A stretch of DNA of 64,000 nucleotides, taken from the NCBI GenBank assembly GCA_002197545.1, contig NFUO01000702.1:1-64000 (forward strand). The letters run 5' to 3'. Both the position numbers and the translations under genes were made by a program. Every line of letters starts with the position of its first letter. Position 1 is the stretch's first letter. The notes beneath the pieces are model-generated. The model was given only the letters and a program-made list of their open reading frames with translations. It did no database searches and was not told where the DNA came from. Shown here piece by piece: positions 1 to 7,642 of the stretch. Source of the stretch: Acidobacteria subdivision 2 bacterium RH1 MAG20. Lineage in GTDB: Bacteria; Acidobacteriota; Terriglobia; Terriglobales; Acidobacteriaceae.

Positions 1-1
1 A

Positions 2-70
2 TACGACAAAACCGCTCGAAACTTCCGCGCCGCCATCCATCTCGCCGCCACGACCATCTGGCTCATTTGA
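2..70 (+). CDS. IS transposase, C-terminal tail (partial at window edge)
   Basis: An open frame enters from the left edge and stops at 68-70. Its last residues read YDKTARNFRAAIHLAATTIW followed by LI. This closely resembles the final helix of DDE transposases of the IS5 superfamily, where a Y-D-K-x-A-x-N-F motif is followed by a hydrophobic segment a few residues before the stop. Only 22 residues are visible, so the family is a recognition call and not proven. The stop lies just 10 bases from the stop of the converging permease gene, so the right end of the insertion sequence should fall about at 70-83. The palindrome CCTAGG at 79-84 contains CTAG, a known IS5 target. Confidence 0.6.
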   Translation, partial: YDKTARNFRAAIHLAATTIWLI

Positions 71-79
71 TGACACGAC

Positions 80-1630
80 CTAGGACTTATAGAATTCGCT
101 TCGCTTGCGGCTGTAGAAGATGTAGACAACCAGCCCAATGATCAGCCAGACGAAGAACCGTATCCATGTCTTGGCTGGCAGACCAGCCATGAGCAACCCG
201 CAGAAAAATACCGAGAGCACCGGGATGACCGGTCCGAAAGGCACGCGAAATCCGCGTGGGCGCTCTGGCTGGCGTACACGCAGAACGATAACGCCGATCG
301 ATACCAGTACGAAGGCGAACAGAGTTCCGATGTTTGACATCTCGGCGAAGGTGCCTACGTCGAAGAGGCCGGCTGGGACGGCCACCAGAATTCCTGCCAC
401 CCAGGTAGCGAAAGCGGGTGTGCGGAACTTTGGATGTATCCGGCTGAAGACGTCGGGCAGGAGACGGTCGCGTGACATCGCGAACCATACGCGGGCCTGG
501 CCAAGCTGGTAGACCAGGATCGACGAGATCATTCCTACCAGCGCGCCAATCAGTACCGCCAGATTGACCCAGTGCAGGCTGTGGCCGCCGGGTTCGGTGG
601 TTGCGACTCGCTTCAGCGCGTTGACTACGGGAGCGCCGTCGCCGGCTACGGACTGCCAGGGAACTAATCCTATCAGCACCATCGCCACACCAACGTACAG
701 GATGGTGGCGACGACCAGCGTCGCGATGATGCCAATAGGCACGTCGCGACGCGGGTTCTTACACTCCTCGCTCGCCGTCGAAATGGAATCGAAGCCGATA
801 TAGGTGAAAAAGATGATGGAGCCGCCGGCGAGTATGCCGCTCAAACCGTTGGGAGAGAACGGCGTGTAGTTGGCCGGATGGATGAAGCTGAGGCCGAAGA
901 AGATAAACAGCAGGATCGCTGCAATCTTTACCAGAACCATGATGTTGTTGGTCCGCGCCGATTCGCGGATACCGCGCACCAGCACCACCGTCAACAAGAG
1001 AACGACGAGGAAGGCCGGGATGTTGAAGCCCATATGCCATCCGGGAGCGAAGATGTCATGTCCCTGAAGGTCCTGCAGGCCCAGCGGGAGGTAGGCGGGA
1101 GAGAGCCACTCCGACGAGATGCGGAGGTCCATCCAGTCGAGTAGCGCCACCACGTGCGCTGCGAATCCCACGCTTACGCTCATGTTCGAGAAGGCGTATT
1201 CGAGGATGAGGTCCCAGCCGATGATCCACGCCACCAGTTCGCCCAGCGTTGCGTAGGTATAGGTGTAGGCGGAGCCGGCGATGGGAATCATCGACGCGAG
1301 TTCGGCGTAACAAAGGCCGGTGAGCGCACAGACGATGGCGACCAGCACCAGCGAAATGGCTATAGCAGGGCCTGCGCCGGGGCGTCCGGCAAAGGCCCCA
1401 TGATGCAGCAGGAGGTCGATAACGGGCGAGTCGGACCAGGAGGTAAGCGCAGCAGGATTTCCGCCAATCGCCACGCCGATCACCGTGAAGATTCCCGACC
1501 CGATCACCGCTCCGATGCCCAACGCGGTTAAAGAGACCGGGCCCAGCGTCTTCTTCAACGCGTGCTCGGGCCTCTCCGATTCCGAGATCAGCTTGTCGAT
1601 CGATTTAGTTCGGAATATCTGCCTGGCCAG
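80..1630 (-). CDS. APC-family amino acid permease
   Basis: Inner-membrane amino-acid/cation symporter or exchanger of the APC superfamily, cationic amino acid transporter (CAT/YfnA) type. The glycine-rich first helix GIGAVIGSGIFTVIG is the substrate-binding signature, and about 12 hydrophobic segments follow. A later loop reads GFDSISTASEECKNPRRDVP, typical of the TM6-TM7 region. The start is unusual: the reading frame continues upstream of the first TTG (1558) through a conserved-looking segment FRTKSIDKLISESERPEHAL to a CTG at 1628-1630, preceded by AGGAG at 8 bases, with an in-frame stop just above. No ATG or GTG is available in frame, so a CTG start is likely and TTG 1558 is the alternative. 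The gene converges on an IS transposase end. Confidence 0.88.
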   Translation of the reverse strand: MARQIFRTKSIDKLISESERPEHALKKTLGPVSLTALGIGAVIGSGIFTVIGVAIGGNPAALTSWSDSPVIDLLLHHGAFAGRPGAGPAIAISLVLVAIVCALTGLCYAELASMIPIAGSAYTYTYATLGELVAWIIGWDLILEYAFSNMSVSVGFAAHVVALLDWMDLRISSEWLSPAYLPLGLQDLQGHDIFAPGWHMGFNIPAFLVVLLLTVVLVRGIRESARTNNIMVLVKIAAILLFIFFGLSFIHPANYTPFSPNGLSGILAGGSIIFFTYIGFDSISTASEECKNPRRDVPIGIIATLVVATILYVGVAMVLIGLVPWQSVAGDGAPVVNALKRVATTEPGGHSLHWVNLAVLIGALVGMISSILVYQLGQARVWFAMSRDRLLPDVFSRIHPKFRTPAFATWVAGILVAVPAGLFDVGTFAEMSNIGTLFAFVLVSIGVIVLRVRQPERPRGFRVPFGPVIPVLSVFFCGLLMAGLPAKTWIRFFVWLIIGLVVYIFYSRKRSEFYKS

Positions 1631-1768
1631 CGGGTTCGCTCCTCAAACAGAATGTTTCTGAATCAGTCCGGGAGCCTACAGGCCGGCATGACGTCTCGTC
1701 CGGAAGTGCGCACCCTGAGCGAAGCTAAAAATAGCCACGTTGGCCACTCCGCTCAGAGTCATGGGCCG

Positions 1769-1924
1769 TTACCGCTTGCTCTGACCGCGCGAGGCCTTCT
1801 TGATCTTGGCCTTGTTCTCGCCGCGAGCGCCGGCGCGCTTGCCCTTAGGGGCAGCCTTCTTGCGGGCTGCGCGCTTTACTTTTTTGCGCTCTTCTGTATC
1901 CGTGATGCTCTTTGTATTTGCCAT
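1769..1924 (-). CDS. Small highly basic Lys/Ala-rich protein (51 aa)
   Basis: A 51-residue frame starts at ATG 1924 and ends at TAA 1769. It begins MANTKSITDTEERKK and is then dominated by Lys, Arg, Ala and Gly, with segments such as RAARKKAAPKGKRAGARGE. It has no hydrophobic segment and no cysteine. The composition suggests a nucleic-acid-associated or ribosome-associated peptide, like histone H1-type tails, but no function can be assigned. It lies 41 bases downstream of the pcrA-type helicase on the same strand and may share its transcript. The Shine-Dalgarno is weak (AAAGAAAGA). Biased composition extending exactly from a start to a stop is the main reason for calling it a gene. Confidence 0.6.
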   Translation of the reverse strand: MANTKSITDTEERKKVKRAARKKAAPKGKRAGARGENKAKIKKASRGQSKR

Positions 1925-1965
1925 GATTCGTTATCAATCTTTCTTTGGGTGCGATTTTCAGAACT

Positions 1966-4770
1966 TTAGAGGCGTTCCAACTGGGCAAACTTCTCCACCA
2001 GCTTCTTTACGCCATGCTGTTGAAATTGTACTGTAATCTTCGCGTCATCCCCGTCGCCTTCTCGGCGAAAGACGGTTCCTTCGCCATACTTCGGATGCCG
2101 GACGCGGGTTCCCTGCCTGAGGCCCGTCTTTCCGGTGGCCTCGGGGATGTCGAGTTTGGGGCGCGAGATCTTCTGTCCGCTAGCAGCAAAGAAGCTGGCA
2201 ATGTTGTCGATGGACTGGCCGGGGGCAGTAGTCCTGCTGAACTTCGAGCGGCTGCCGCTTGCTGCGGAACTGCCGGATCGCGGATTGCTCTGGGATCTTT
2301 GGTCCTCGTCTTCGTAGCTGTAATGACGCTCGCCTGCCTCGGCATTGCCGCTGCCAAACCGGTTTGCCTTGGGGTAAGGCGTTGCATAGGCGTTTCCGTA
2401 ATCTGAGCCTGAGAACTGCGGACGCGCCGGCGGGCTGCCGAGGTCTTCGACCAGACGTGATGGCACCTCTTCGAGGAAACGCGAGGGAATGCTGGACTCC
2501 GGCATGTCGCTGCCGTAGCGGCGGCGATAGTGTGCGCGTGTCATGACGAGCGTATCCATCGCGCGGGTCATGCCGACATAGCAAAGGCGCCGCTCTTCTT
2601 CGAGGCCGGTGGGGTCGGTGATGGTGCGTGAGTTCGGGAACAGGCCCTCTTCCATTCCGGTCAGGAAGACCAGAGGGAACTCCAGCCCCTTTGCCGCGTG
2701 GAGGGTCATCAAAGTTACGCGCGCCTCGGCGGAGTAGGAGTCCGCGTCGCTGACCAGCGCCGCGTGGTCGAGAAACTCGTGCAGCGTTTCGCCGCGCTCC
2801 TGTGCGTCCTGCGCCGCGTTCGCCAGTTCCTTCAGGTTCTCGATACGGGAGAAGGACTCCGGCGTGGCCTCTTCTTCCAGGGCGCGAATGTAGCCGCTTC
2901 GGTCGTTCAGGAACTTGATGAGCTCCGGCAACGTCGCTGCGTCACCTGGTTTGCGGAATGCAGGTTTTTCGTTTGCGGGATCGGATGTCTCATCTGCGCT
3001 GTTGCTTGCGGATGCTGAAGCGGCCTTGGCGATGCGGGATTTCGAGGCGCTCTTCTTCAATACAACAGGCGCGAATGGATTGAATGAAACGGCATCGATG
3101 CCGTGGGAGGCGTTGGAATCGGTAGAGTTTTCCGGGGCGATCGTGGAGATCTCTTCGCTTGGGCCAAAGTCGAATCCGAAGTTGAAGCTGGTATCGAAGG
3201 AGGTGTCCGCTTCTTCCGCTGCGCCTAAGTCGACGTCGAAACTTGTGTCGCCATCCTCTGCGGAAAGTTCTTCTGTCGGGGATTCCTGTTCCACATCTGC
3301 GGTGAGCTTCTCCGCGAATCCTGGGCCGAGCATTGCGCGAGCGTCCTCGATCAAGCGACGAAAGCCGCTTAGAGCGATCAGAGCGCGTTGCGGCAGTAGC
3401 TTGTCTTCGATGGCTTTGCCGATGGCGTCCCAGGTGCTCATGCCGGAGGAGAGGGCCATGCGCTCCAGCGTCTCCATCGTGGTTTTGCCGATGCCACGCG
3501 GAGGCGAGTTCACTACGCGGCCGAGCGCGATGGAGTCGTGCAGATTCTGCACTAGCTTCATGTAGCTGAGGATGTCCTTCACTTCCGCGCGGTCGTAGAA
3601 GCTGAAACCGCCTACCATGTGGTACTGGATCTGATAGCGCCGCAGGGCCTCTTCCACCAGCCGCGACTGCGAGTTCGTGCGGTAGAGCACGGCGCACCGC
3701 AGCGCATCTTCCTGCTCGCCGGCGGCGCGAAGATACTTCTGGATGCGGTCGGCGATGAAGAGTGCTTCATTCTCGCCGTCGGGGGCCTCGTAGTAGCCGA
3801 TCAGCGAGCCGCCCTCGCGTGAGGTCCAGAGATTTTTTCCCTTGCGCTGGGTGTTCTGCGCTACCACTGCCGACGCGCCTTCGAGGATGACCTGCGTCGA
3901 GCGATAGTTCTGCTCTAGCCGAATTGTCTGAACGTTTGGAAAATCTTTCTCGAACTCCAGAATGTTGCGGATGTCCGCGCCGCGCCAGCTATAGATCGAC
4001 TGGTCCTCATCTCCGACGACACAGACATTCCCCTCCGGCCCTGCGAGCAGCTTCATCAACTCATACTGCGGGCGGTTGGTGTCCTGGTACTCGTCGATCA
4101 TCAGATATCTGTAACGGCGGTTGTATCTTTCTCGCACCTCGCGGGATGACTTCAGCAATCGGACAGTTTCGAGGAGCAGGTCGTCGAAGTCGAGTGCGTT
4201 CGCCTTGAATAGCTCCTTGCGGTAGATCTCGAAGATGTGCGCGATCTTCTCTTCCATCGGATTGGTGCTCGCCAGAAAATACTCCTGCGGGTCGATCATG
4301 TGGTTCTTCGCCCAGGAGATTCGTCCCAGTGCCACGCGTGGCTTTAGCGATTTGTCATCGATGGCCAGACGTTTCAGCGCCTGCTTGATTACCGCCTGCT
4401 GATCGGTTTCGTCGTAGATGGCGAATGTTCGCGTAAGGCCGACGCCGTTGACTCGCAGGGCTTCGATGTCGCGGCGCAAGACACGCACGCAGAAGGAGTG
4501 GAATGTGGACAGCATGGGTTTTGCGAGTGAGGTGTGGCCCAGAATTTTATCGACGCGCTCGGCCATCTCCTTCGCAGCCTTATTTGTGAACGTTACCGCT
4601 AGAATCGAGTCCGCAGGAACGCCTCTCTCCTGGATGAGATAGGCGATGCGATGTGTAATGACGCGTGTTTTGCCGCTGCCCGCGCCAGCTAACAGTAGTA
4701 CCGGGCCATCGACGGCTTCGACGCCTTCCCGCTGTTGCGGGTTCATGTTTGCAACTAACTCCGATGGCAT
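1966..4770 (-). CDS. pcrA: UvrD/PcrA-type 3'-5' DNA helicase
   Basis: Superfamily 1A helicase for nucleotide excision repair, recombination control and replication restart. All motifs are visible in order: Q motif MNPQQREGVEA, Walker A AGAGSGKT, Walker B DEYQDTN, motif III GDEDQSIYSWRGAD, motif V LMTLHAAKGLEFPLVF, motif VI RRLCYVGMTRA. The last 50 residues (GTRVRHPKYGEGTVFRRE) form the PcrA C-terminal Tudor-like module that contacts RNA polymerase. The start at ATG 4770 follows GGAG at a good distance. The protein is 934 aa, about 200 longer than usual: subdomain 2B carries an Asp/Glu/Ser-rich low-complexity insert around residues 500-620, and another Ser-rich stretch precedes the Tudor module. 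Confidence 0.95.
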   Translation of the reverse strand: MPSELVANMNPQQREGVEAVDGPVLLLAGAGSGKTRVITHRIAYLIQERGVPADSILAVTFTNKAAKEMAERVDKILGHTSLAKPMLSTFHSFCVRVLRRDIEALRVNGVGLTRTFAIYDETDQQAVIKQALKRLAIDDKSLKPRVALGRISWAKNHMIDPQEYFLASTNPMEEKIAHIFEIYRKELFKANALDFDDLLLETVRLLKSSREVRERYNRRYRYLMIDEYQDTNRPQYELMKLLAGPEGNVCVVGDEDQSIYSWRGADIRNILEFEKDFPNVQTIRLEQNYRSTQVILEGASAVVAQNTQRKGKNLWTSREGGSLIGYYEAPDGENEALFIADRIQKYLRAAGEQEDALRCAVLYRTNSQSRLVEEALRRYQIQYHMVGGFSFYDRAEVKDILSYMKLVQNLHDSIALGRVVNSPPRGIGKTTMETLERMALSSGMSTWDAIGKAIEDKLLPQRALIALSGFRRLIEDARAMLGPGFAEKLTADVEQESPTEELSAEDGDTSFDVDLGAAEEADTSFDTSFNFGFDFGPSEEISTIAPENSTDSNASHGIDAVSFNPFAPVVLKKSASKSRIAKAASASASNSADETSDPANEKPAFRKPGDAATLPELIKFLNDRSGYIRALEEEATPESFSRIENLKELANAAQDAQERGETLHEFLDHAALVSDADSYSAEARVTLMTLHAAKGLEFPLVFLTGMEEGLFPNSRTITDPTGLEEERRLCYVGMTRAMDTLVMTRAHYRRRYGSDMPESSIPSRFLEEVPSRLVEDLGSPPARPQFSGSDYGNAYATPYPKANRFGSGNAEAGERHYSYEDEDQRSQSNPRSGSSAASGSRSKFSRTTAPGQSIDNIASFFAASGQKISRPKLDIPEATGKTGLRQGTRVRHPKYGEGTVFRREGDGDDAKITVQFQQHGVKKLVEKFAQLERL

Positions 4771-4996
4771 TTGCGAAAGCTCCAATCTCAATTTTACGTG
4801 GAGTGGTCCATCCACGCTGACGTCACGTGTCGCTTTCACAACAATTGATCGCTCAAGTTTTCACCAGCAAAAAAAATTTCATCAAAGCTGGAACCGTTCA
4901 CATCCAACCTGCGTAACAGCACTCAGCACCCAACGACGAGTTTCCTGATTCCATGAACAGATATCTCGTCCCAACCAAAGCACCAAGGGGGAATTC

Positions 4997-5380
4997 ATGC
5001 TTCGTCAAAAAACACTCGCCCTCGTTCTCGCCGCCGCCTTTTCGTCCAGCATGGTCTATGCCGCACCGTTAGGCAGCATCTTTCACAAAGATAAAACCAC
5101 GACAGCGACGAGCAGCAACTCTGCGGACGTCAATTCTGTACACACTATGTTTGCCAAGTCGAAGACTGTCAAATTGGTGTTACACAACACTTCTTCTTCG
5201 CCAATGGAGCTGCGTGCCGGTGAAACGATCATTACGGTGGAGGCCGGAAAGACAGTCACCGTAAATCTGCCGCCGGGTATCCGCATCCTCACGAATTCGG
5301 CGACCGATAAACATCCTGCAGGCACACTGATCATTGAAGTTAATAGCGCGCTTAATGGCGTAACGATCGATCTGACCTAA
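4997..5380 (+). CDS. Small secreted protein, paralogue of the gene at 6376
   Basis: A 127-residue protein with an N-terminal Sec signal peptide (MLRQKTLALVLAAAFSSSMV, cleavage likely after VYAAP). The mature part is predicted to be mostly beta strands, with VKLVLHNTSSSPMELRAG and TVEAGKTVTVNLPPG. AAGGGGG at five bases before ATG gives a strong ribosome site. From residue 61 it aligns without gaps to the product at 6376-6729: both have an Asn-containing strand, then 33 positions to a P-x-G turn, then 21 positions to a G-x-L-x-x-x-V strand. The family is not recognised; a periplasmic beta-sandwich protein is plausible. Monocistronic, 86 bases ahead of the LOG gene. Confidence 0.8.
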   Translation: MLRQKTLALVLAAAFSSSMVYAAPLGSIFHKDKTTTATSSNSADVNSVHTMFAKSKTVKLVLHNTSSSPMELRAGETIITVEAGKTVTVNLPPGIRILTNSATDKHPAGTLIIEVNSALNGVTIDLT

Positions 5381-5466
5381 ATGTAAACGCCAACCGAGGG
5401 GCAATTGCGTAGGCTTTGCTTGATGTCTCTCGGTTCGTTTGCGCTGTGGGCGGTATCCTTGAAGAT

Positions 5467-6015
5467 ATGTCCATTCGCAATATCGCTGTCTTTTGCGCCT
5501 CCGCCAGCGGAGCCGACCCAGCCTATCAAACTGCTGCCAACGATCTGGGCTGTGCGCTTGCCGCATATAACATCGGCATTATCTATGGCGGAGCCAAGGT
5601 AGGCCTGATGTGCGCTGTAGCGGAGTCGGCGCTTGCCCACGGTGGTCGCGTAGTCGGCGTCATACCCGAAGTGCTCGTCGATCTCGAGGTGGCCCACAAC
5701 GGCATCACCGAGCTGCATGTCGTCGACACGATGCACACCCGCAAGGCGCTTATGGGAGAGAAGGCCGATGCATTTCTCATCATGCCCGGCGGCTTCGGAA
5801 CTCTTGAAGAGATGTTCGAGGTGCTTGCATGGCAGACGCTCAAGCTGCACGACAAGCCCATCGTGCTGCTCAATATCAAAGGTTTCTACGATCAATTGCT
5901 TGGCTTCCTCGACCATGCCGTGGCCCAGGGAATGCTGAAGCTGAAGAGCCGCGAGATTCTTCTTGTCGCCAACACGGTTGAACAAGCACTGGCATTGCTG
6001 GACACCACCGCTTAA
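5467..6015 (+). CDS. LOG-family (TIGR00730) nucleotide 5'-monophosphate phosphoribohydrolase
   Basis: Cytosolic Rossmann-fold enzyme of the LOG / lysine decarboxylase-like family. Members cleave N6-modified adenosine monophosphate (cytokinin nucleotides) or purine/pyrimidine nucleotides to base and ribose 5-phosphate. The diagnostic catalytic motif PGGFGTLEEMFE is intact around residues 100-111, the first strand reads IAVFCASASG, and GGAKVGLM forms the phosphate loop. Length is 182 aa, normal for the short LOG class. ATG 5467 was chosen because the family begins a few residues before the first beta strand; the upstream ribosome site is weak. It sits between two paralogous secreted-protein genes on the same strand, with no obvious functional link. 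Confidence 0.9.
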   Translation: MSIRNIAVFCASASGADPAYQTAANDLGCALAAYNIGIIYGGAKVGLMCAVAESALAHGGRVVGVIPEVLVDLEVAHNGITELHVVDTMHTRKALMGEKADAFLIMPGGFGTLEEMFEVLAWQTLKLHDKPIVLLNIKGFYDQLLGFLDHAVAQGMLKLKSREILLVANTVEQALALLDTTA

Positions 6016-6131
6016 ACACAGCCAGACGCTCGCAAACCTGCCATAGATATTCCCGCGTCATCGCATTCGCCGCGAAAGCGCAGCCGCAACACACGTTCTT
6101 GCCGCGCTCTTGCTTTACATCGAATACATGC

Positions 6132-6157
6132 CGTGTTGACGGGCTGGGGTCAACACG
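6132..6157 (+). terminator. Inverted repeat downstream of the LOG gene
   Basis: CGTGTTGAC (6132-6140) pairs perfectly with GTCAACACG (6149-6157) around an 8-base loop, and CTCTTTG follows. It lies about 115 bases after the LOG stop inside a 360-base gene-free stretch (6016-6375). A weak terminator is the simplest reading, though the poor T-tract leaves a regulatory site possible. The rest of the stretch shows only the promoter/leader of the next gene. Confidence 0.4.
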
Positions 6158-6375
6158 CTCTTTGATCGGTTTCGATCCATGTTCCGATAATGGACGCTGA
6201 TTCGCATAGCCGGACAGTTTCATGATTTTTCGCGGCTGCAAGTGATTGAAAGTACATTCCTCACAATGGCATGGCGAGTGCAATGACACAGGCGCAGTAA
6301 TAAATAATGCACATCGAAACTTATCTGCACCATGGCAGGCAAGTCTCCAGTGCATACCAACAGGAGACGATTCCC

Positions 6376-6729
6376 ATGTATAACAAAATCCGCCACACCC
6401 TCATCGCCTTAACCTTAACTGCTACTACCACATTGGCACCGATCGCCGCCAATGCCTCGCCGTTCCGCAATATATTCCACCTGCATCCACATCCCACCGT
6501 CGCACAAGGCATCCGTTACACCTTCACCATCTACAACAACACCTATGCCTTTCAGGAATTCAAGATTAACGGCATAACCCATACAGTTCCGTCTCACTAC
6601 AACCTCATTGTCAAGGCGCCGGCCGGAACAGAGGTCTATGCCGCGAGCAAGATCGGCGACAATCCTCGCGGTTCTCTGCTGTTCACCGTAACGCCGAAGT
6701 TCGATGCGCAACAACTCGTCGTCGAGTAG
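6376..6729 (+). CDS. Small secreted protein, paralogue of the gene at 4997
   Basis: A 117-residue exported protein. AGGAG lies nine bases before ATG 6376, and residues 1-28 form a Sec signal peptide (MYNKIRHTLIALTLTATTTL, cleavage near ANAS). The mature chain starts FRNIFHLHPHPTV, with a His-rich patch, and continues into strands such as RYTFTIYNNTYAFQEFK. Its last 65 residues match the 4997-5380 product without a gap, with roughly one residue in five identical, including the Asn, the P-x-G turn and the N-P-x-G-x-L-x-x-x-V segment. No known domain was recognised. The gene converges with the DUF971 gene across a strong hairpin. Confidence 0.8.
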   Translation: MYNKIRHTLIALTLTATTTLAPIAANASPFRNIFHLHPHPTVAQGIRYTFTIYNNTYAFQEFKINGITHTVPSHYNLIVKAPAGTEVYAASKIGDNPRGSLLFTVTPKFDAQQLVVE

Positions 6730-6756
6730 CCCCAAACATCTGCTGTATTCCTCAAG

Positions 6757-6794
6757 GCGGTGAGAGATCATCGAATCTCGATGATCCTCACCGC
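6757..6794. terminator. Strong hairpin between convergent genes
   Basis: GCGGTGAG plus GATCATCGA, separated by one bulged A (6757-6774), pairs with TCGATGATC and CTCACCGC (6778-6794) around a three-base loop. The 17-bp stem sits between the secreted-protein gene on the + strand and the DUF971 gene on the - strand. Neither side has a long T-run, so it may be a bidirectional terminator or a REP-like element. Confidence 0.55.
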
Positions 6795-6864
6795 TCTCCA
6801 TCCACCCTCGCAGCTGGAGGACACGTCACCGGCGTCATCCTGGAGGTACGAGTCAATCTCGAGG

Positions 6865-7305
6865 TCACACGAGACTCTCTTTCGCCACGCACTCCGCGCA
6901 CTGGCAGACGCGGCGCAGATAATCCCACGAGTAAATCCCTGTCTCGTGCCCATCGTTCCACTTGAACTTCAGCGCGTACTTCCCCACCGGAGTTACCTCG
7001 ACCGGGCGGGCCGGGGCCTCGTACATCATGAGCAGGGACTGTGCTTTCGGCTTTGCCACGCCTGGCTTGCGCCCGTTCTTTTCGCGCTCCTCGTGACAGG
7101 TTGCGCAGGGACAGGCGTTGCGTAGCCATGCAAAGTTCCATGCGCTGTGGTGGCCGTCTTTCCAATCGATCTCGACCCCGGTCCCCTCGGTCTTCATGAC
7201 GCGCACTTTCTTCGGAGTCACTGCGTCTGCATGCAACTGCCGCTCCTGCTCTGCCTCGCGCCGCGCGTCGTCTGCGTTTACAATTCGAATTCCCTCATGG
7301 CTCAT
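6865..7305 (-). CDS. DUF971 (GBBH-like N-terminal domain) protein with CxxC pairs
   Basis: A 146-residue cytosolic protein with the gamma-butyrobetaine-hydroxylase-like N-terminal domain (DUF971). The core reads KDGHHSAWNFAWLRNACPC, and family members share the W-x-x-G-H-x-S-x-x-x-x-x-x-L-R-x-x-C-x-C pattern. Two cysteine clusters, CPCATC and CQCAEC near the C terminus, could bind a metal or an Fe-S cluster; proteins with this domain have been linked to Fe-S cluster assembly (Mrp/ApbC fusions). Its ATG overlaps the stop of the upstream SemiSWEET gene as ATGA, so the two are translationally coupled. The exact function is unknown. Confidence 0.85.
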   Translation of the reverse strand: MSHEGIRIVNADDARREAEQERQLHADAVTPKKVRVMKTEGTGVEIDWKDGHHSAWNFAWLRNACPCATCHEEREKNGRKPGVAKPKAQSLLMMYEAPARPVEVTPVGKYALKFKWNDGHETGIYSWDYLRRVCQCAECVAKESLV

Positions 7306-7592
7306 GGCCCGGTTACCTCTTTCATCGCATTGCGGTCAAAGCGCAGTTTTAAAAAGAGAATACTGACCGAAAGCACAAGCGTCACCGCATTCGCTGCTGC
7401 TACCGGCTTTGAGTGCGATAGCAGACCGTAGGTCAACCACAGCGCCGTTCCCAGCGAAAAGACCAGAAACATGCCCAGCGATATGTCTCTCGCCGAGCGC
7501 AGTCGTAGCACCCGGACCAGTTGTGGAAGAAAAGACAATGTCGTGCATGTGGCTGCAACGTAGCCGATAAAGTCGATTGTGTTCTGTCGCAT
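7302..7592 (-). CDS. SemiSWEET / MtN3-type sugar transporter
   Basis: A 96-residue protein with three transmembrane helices and the MtN3/saliva (PQ-loop) signature: TTLSFLPQLVRVLRLRSARD followed by ISLGMFLVFSLGTALWLTYG. The PQ motif lies in helix 1. SemiSWEETs dimerise to form a bidirectional sugar facilitator in the inner membrane; the substrate cannot be read from sequence. The length is typical. The gene lies 50 bases downstream of the ABC ATPase gene and overlaps the DUF971 gene by four bases (ATGA), so a three-gene leftward unit is likely. Confidence 0.88.
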   Translation of the reverse strand: MRQNTIDFIGYVAATCTTLSFLPQLVRVLRLRSARDISLGMFLVFSLGTALWLTYGLLSHSKPVAAANAVTLVLSVSILFLKLRFDRNAMKEVTGP

Positions 7593-7642
7593 CTAGCAAT
7601 TGTATTTGCTGGGCAAGCTTCCTCGCTTTCTGCCGAGGGCGC

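Noticed and set aside
5876..6355. A 159-codon leftward frame across the LOG 3' end
   Set aside because: It overlaps the real gene; although the segment CCGCAFAANAM looks metal-binding, there is no ribosome site and no family.
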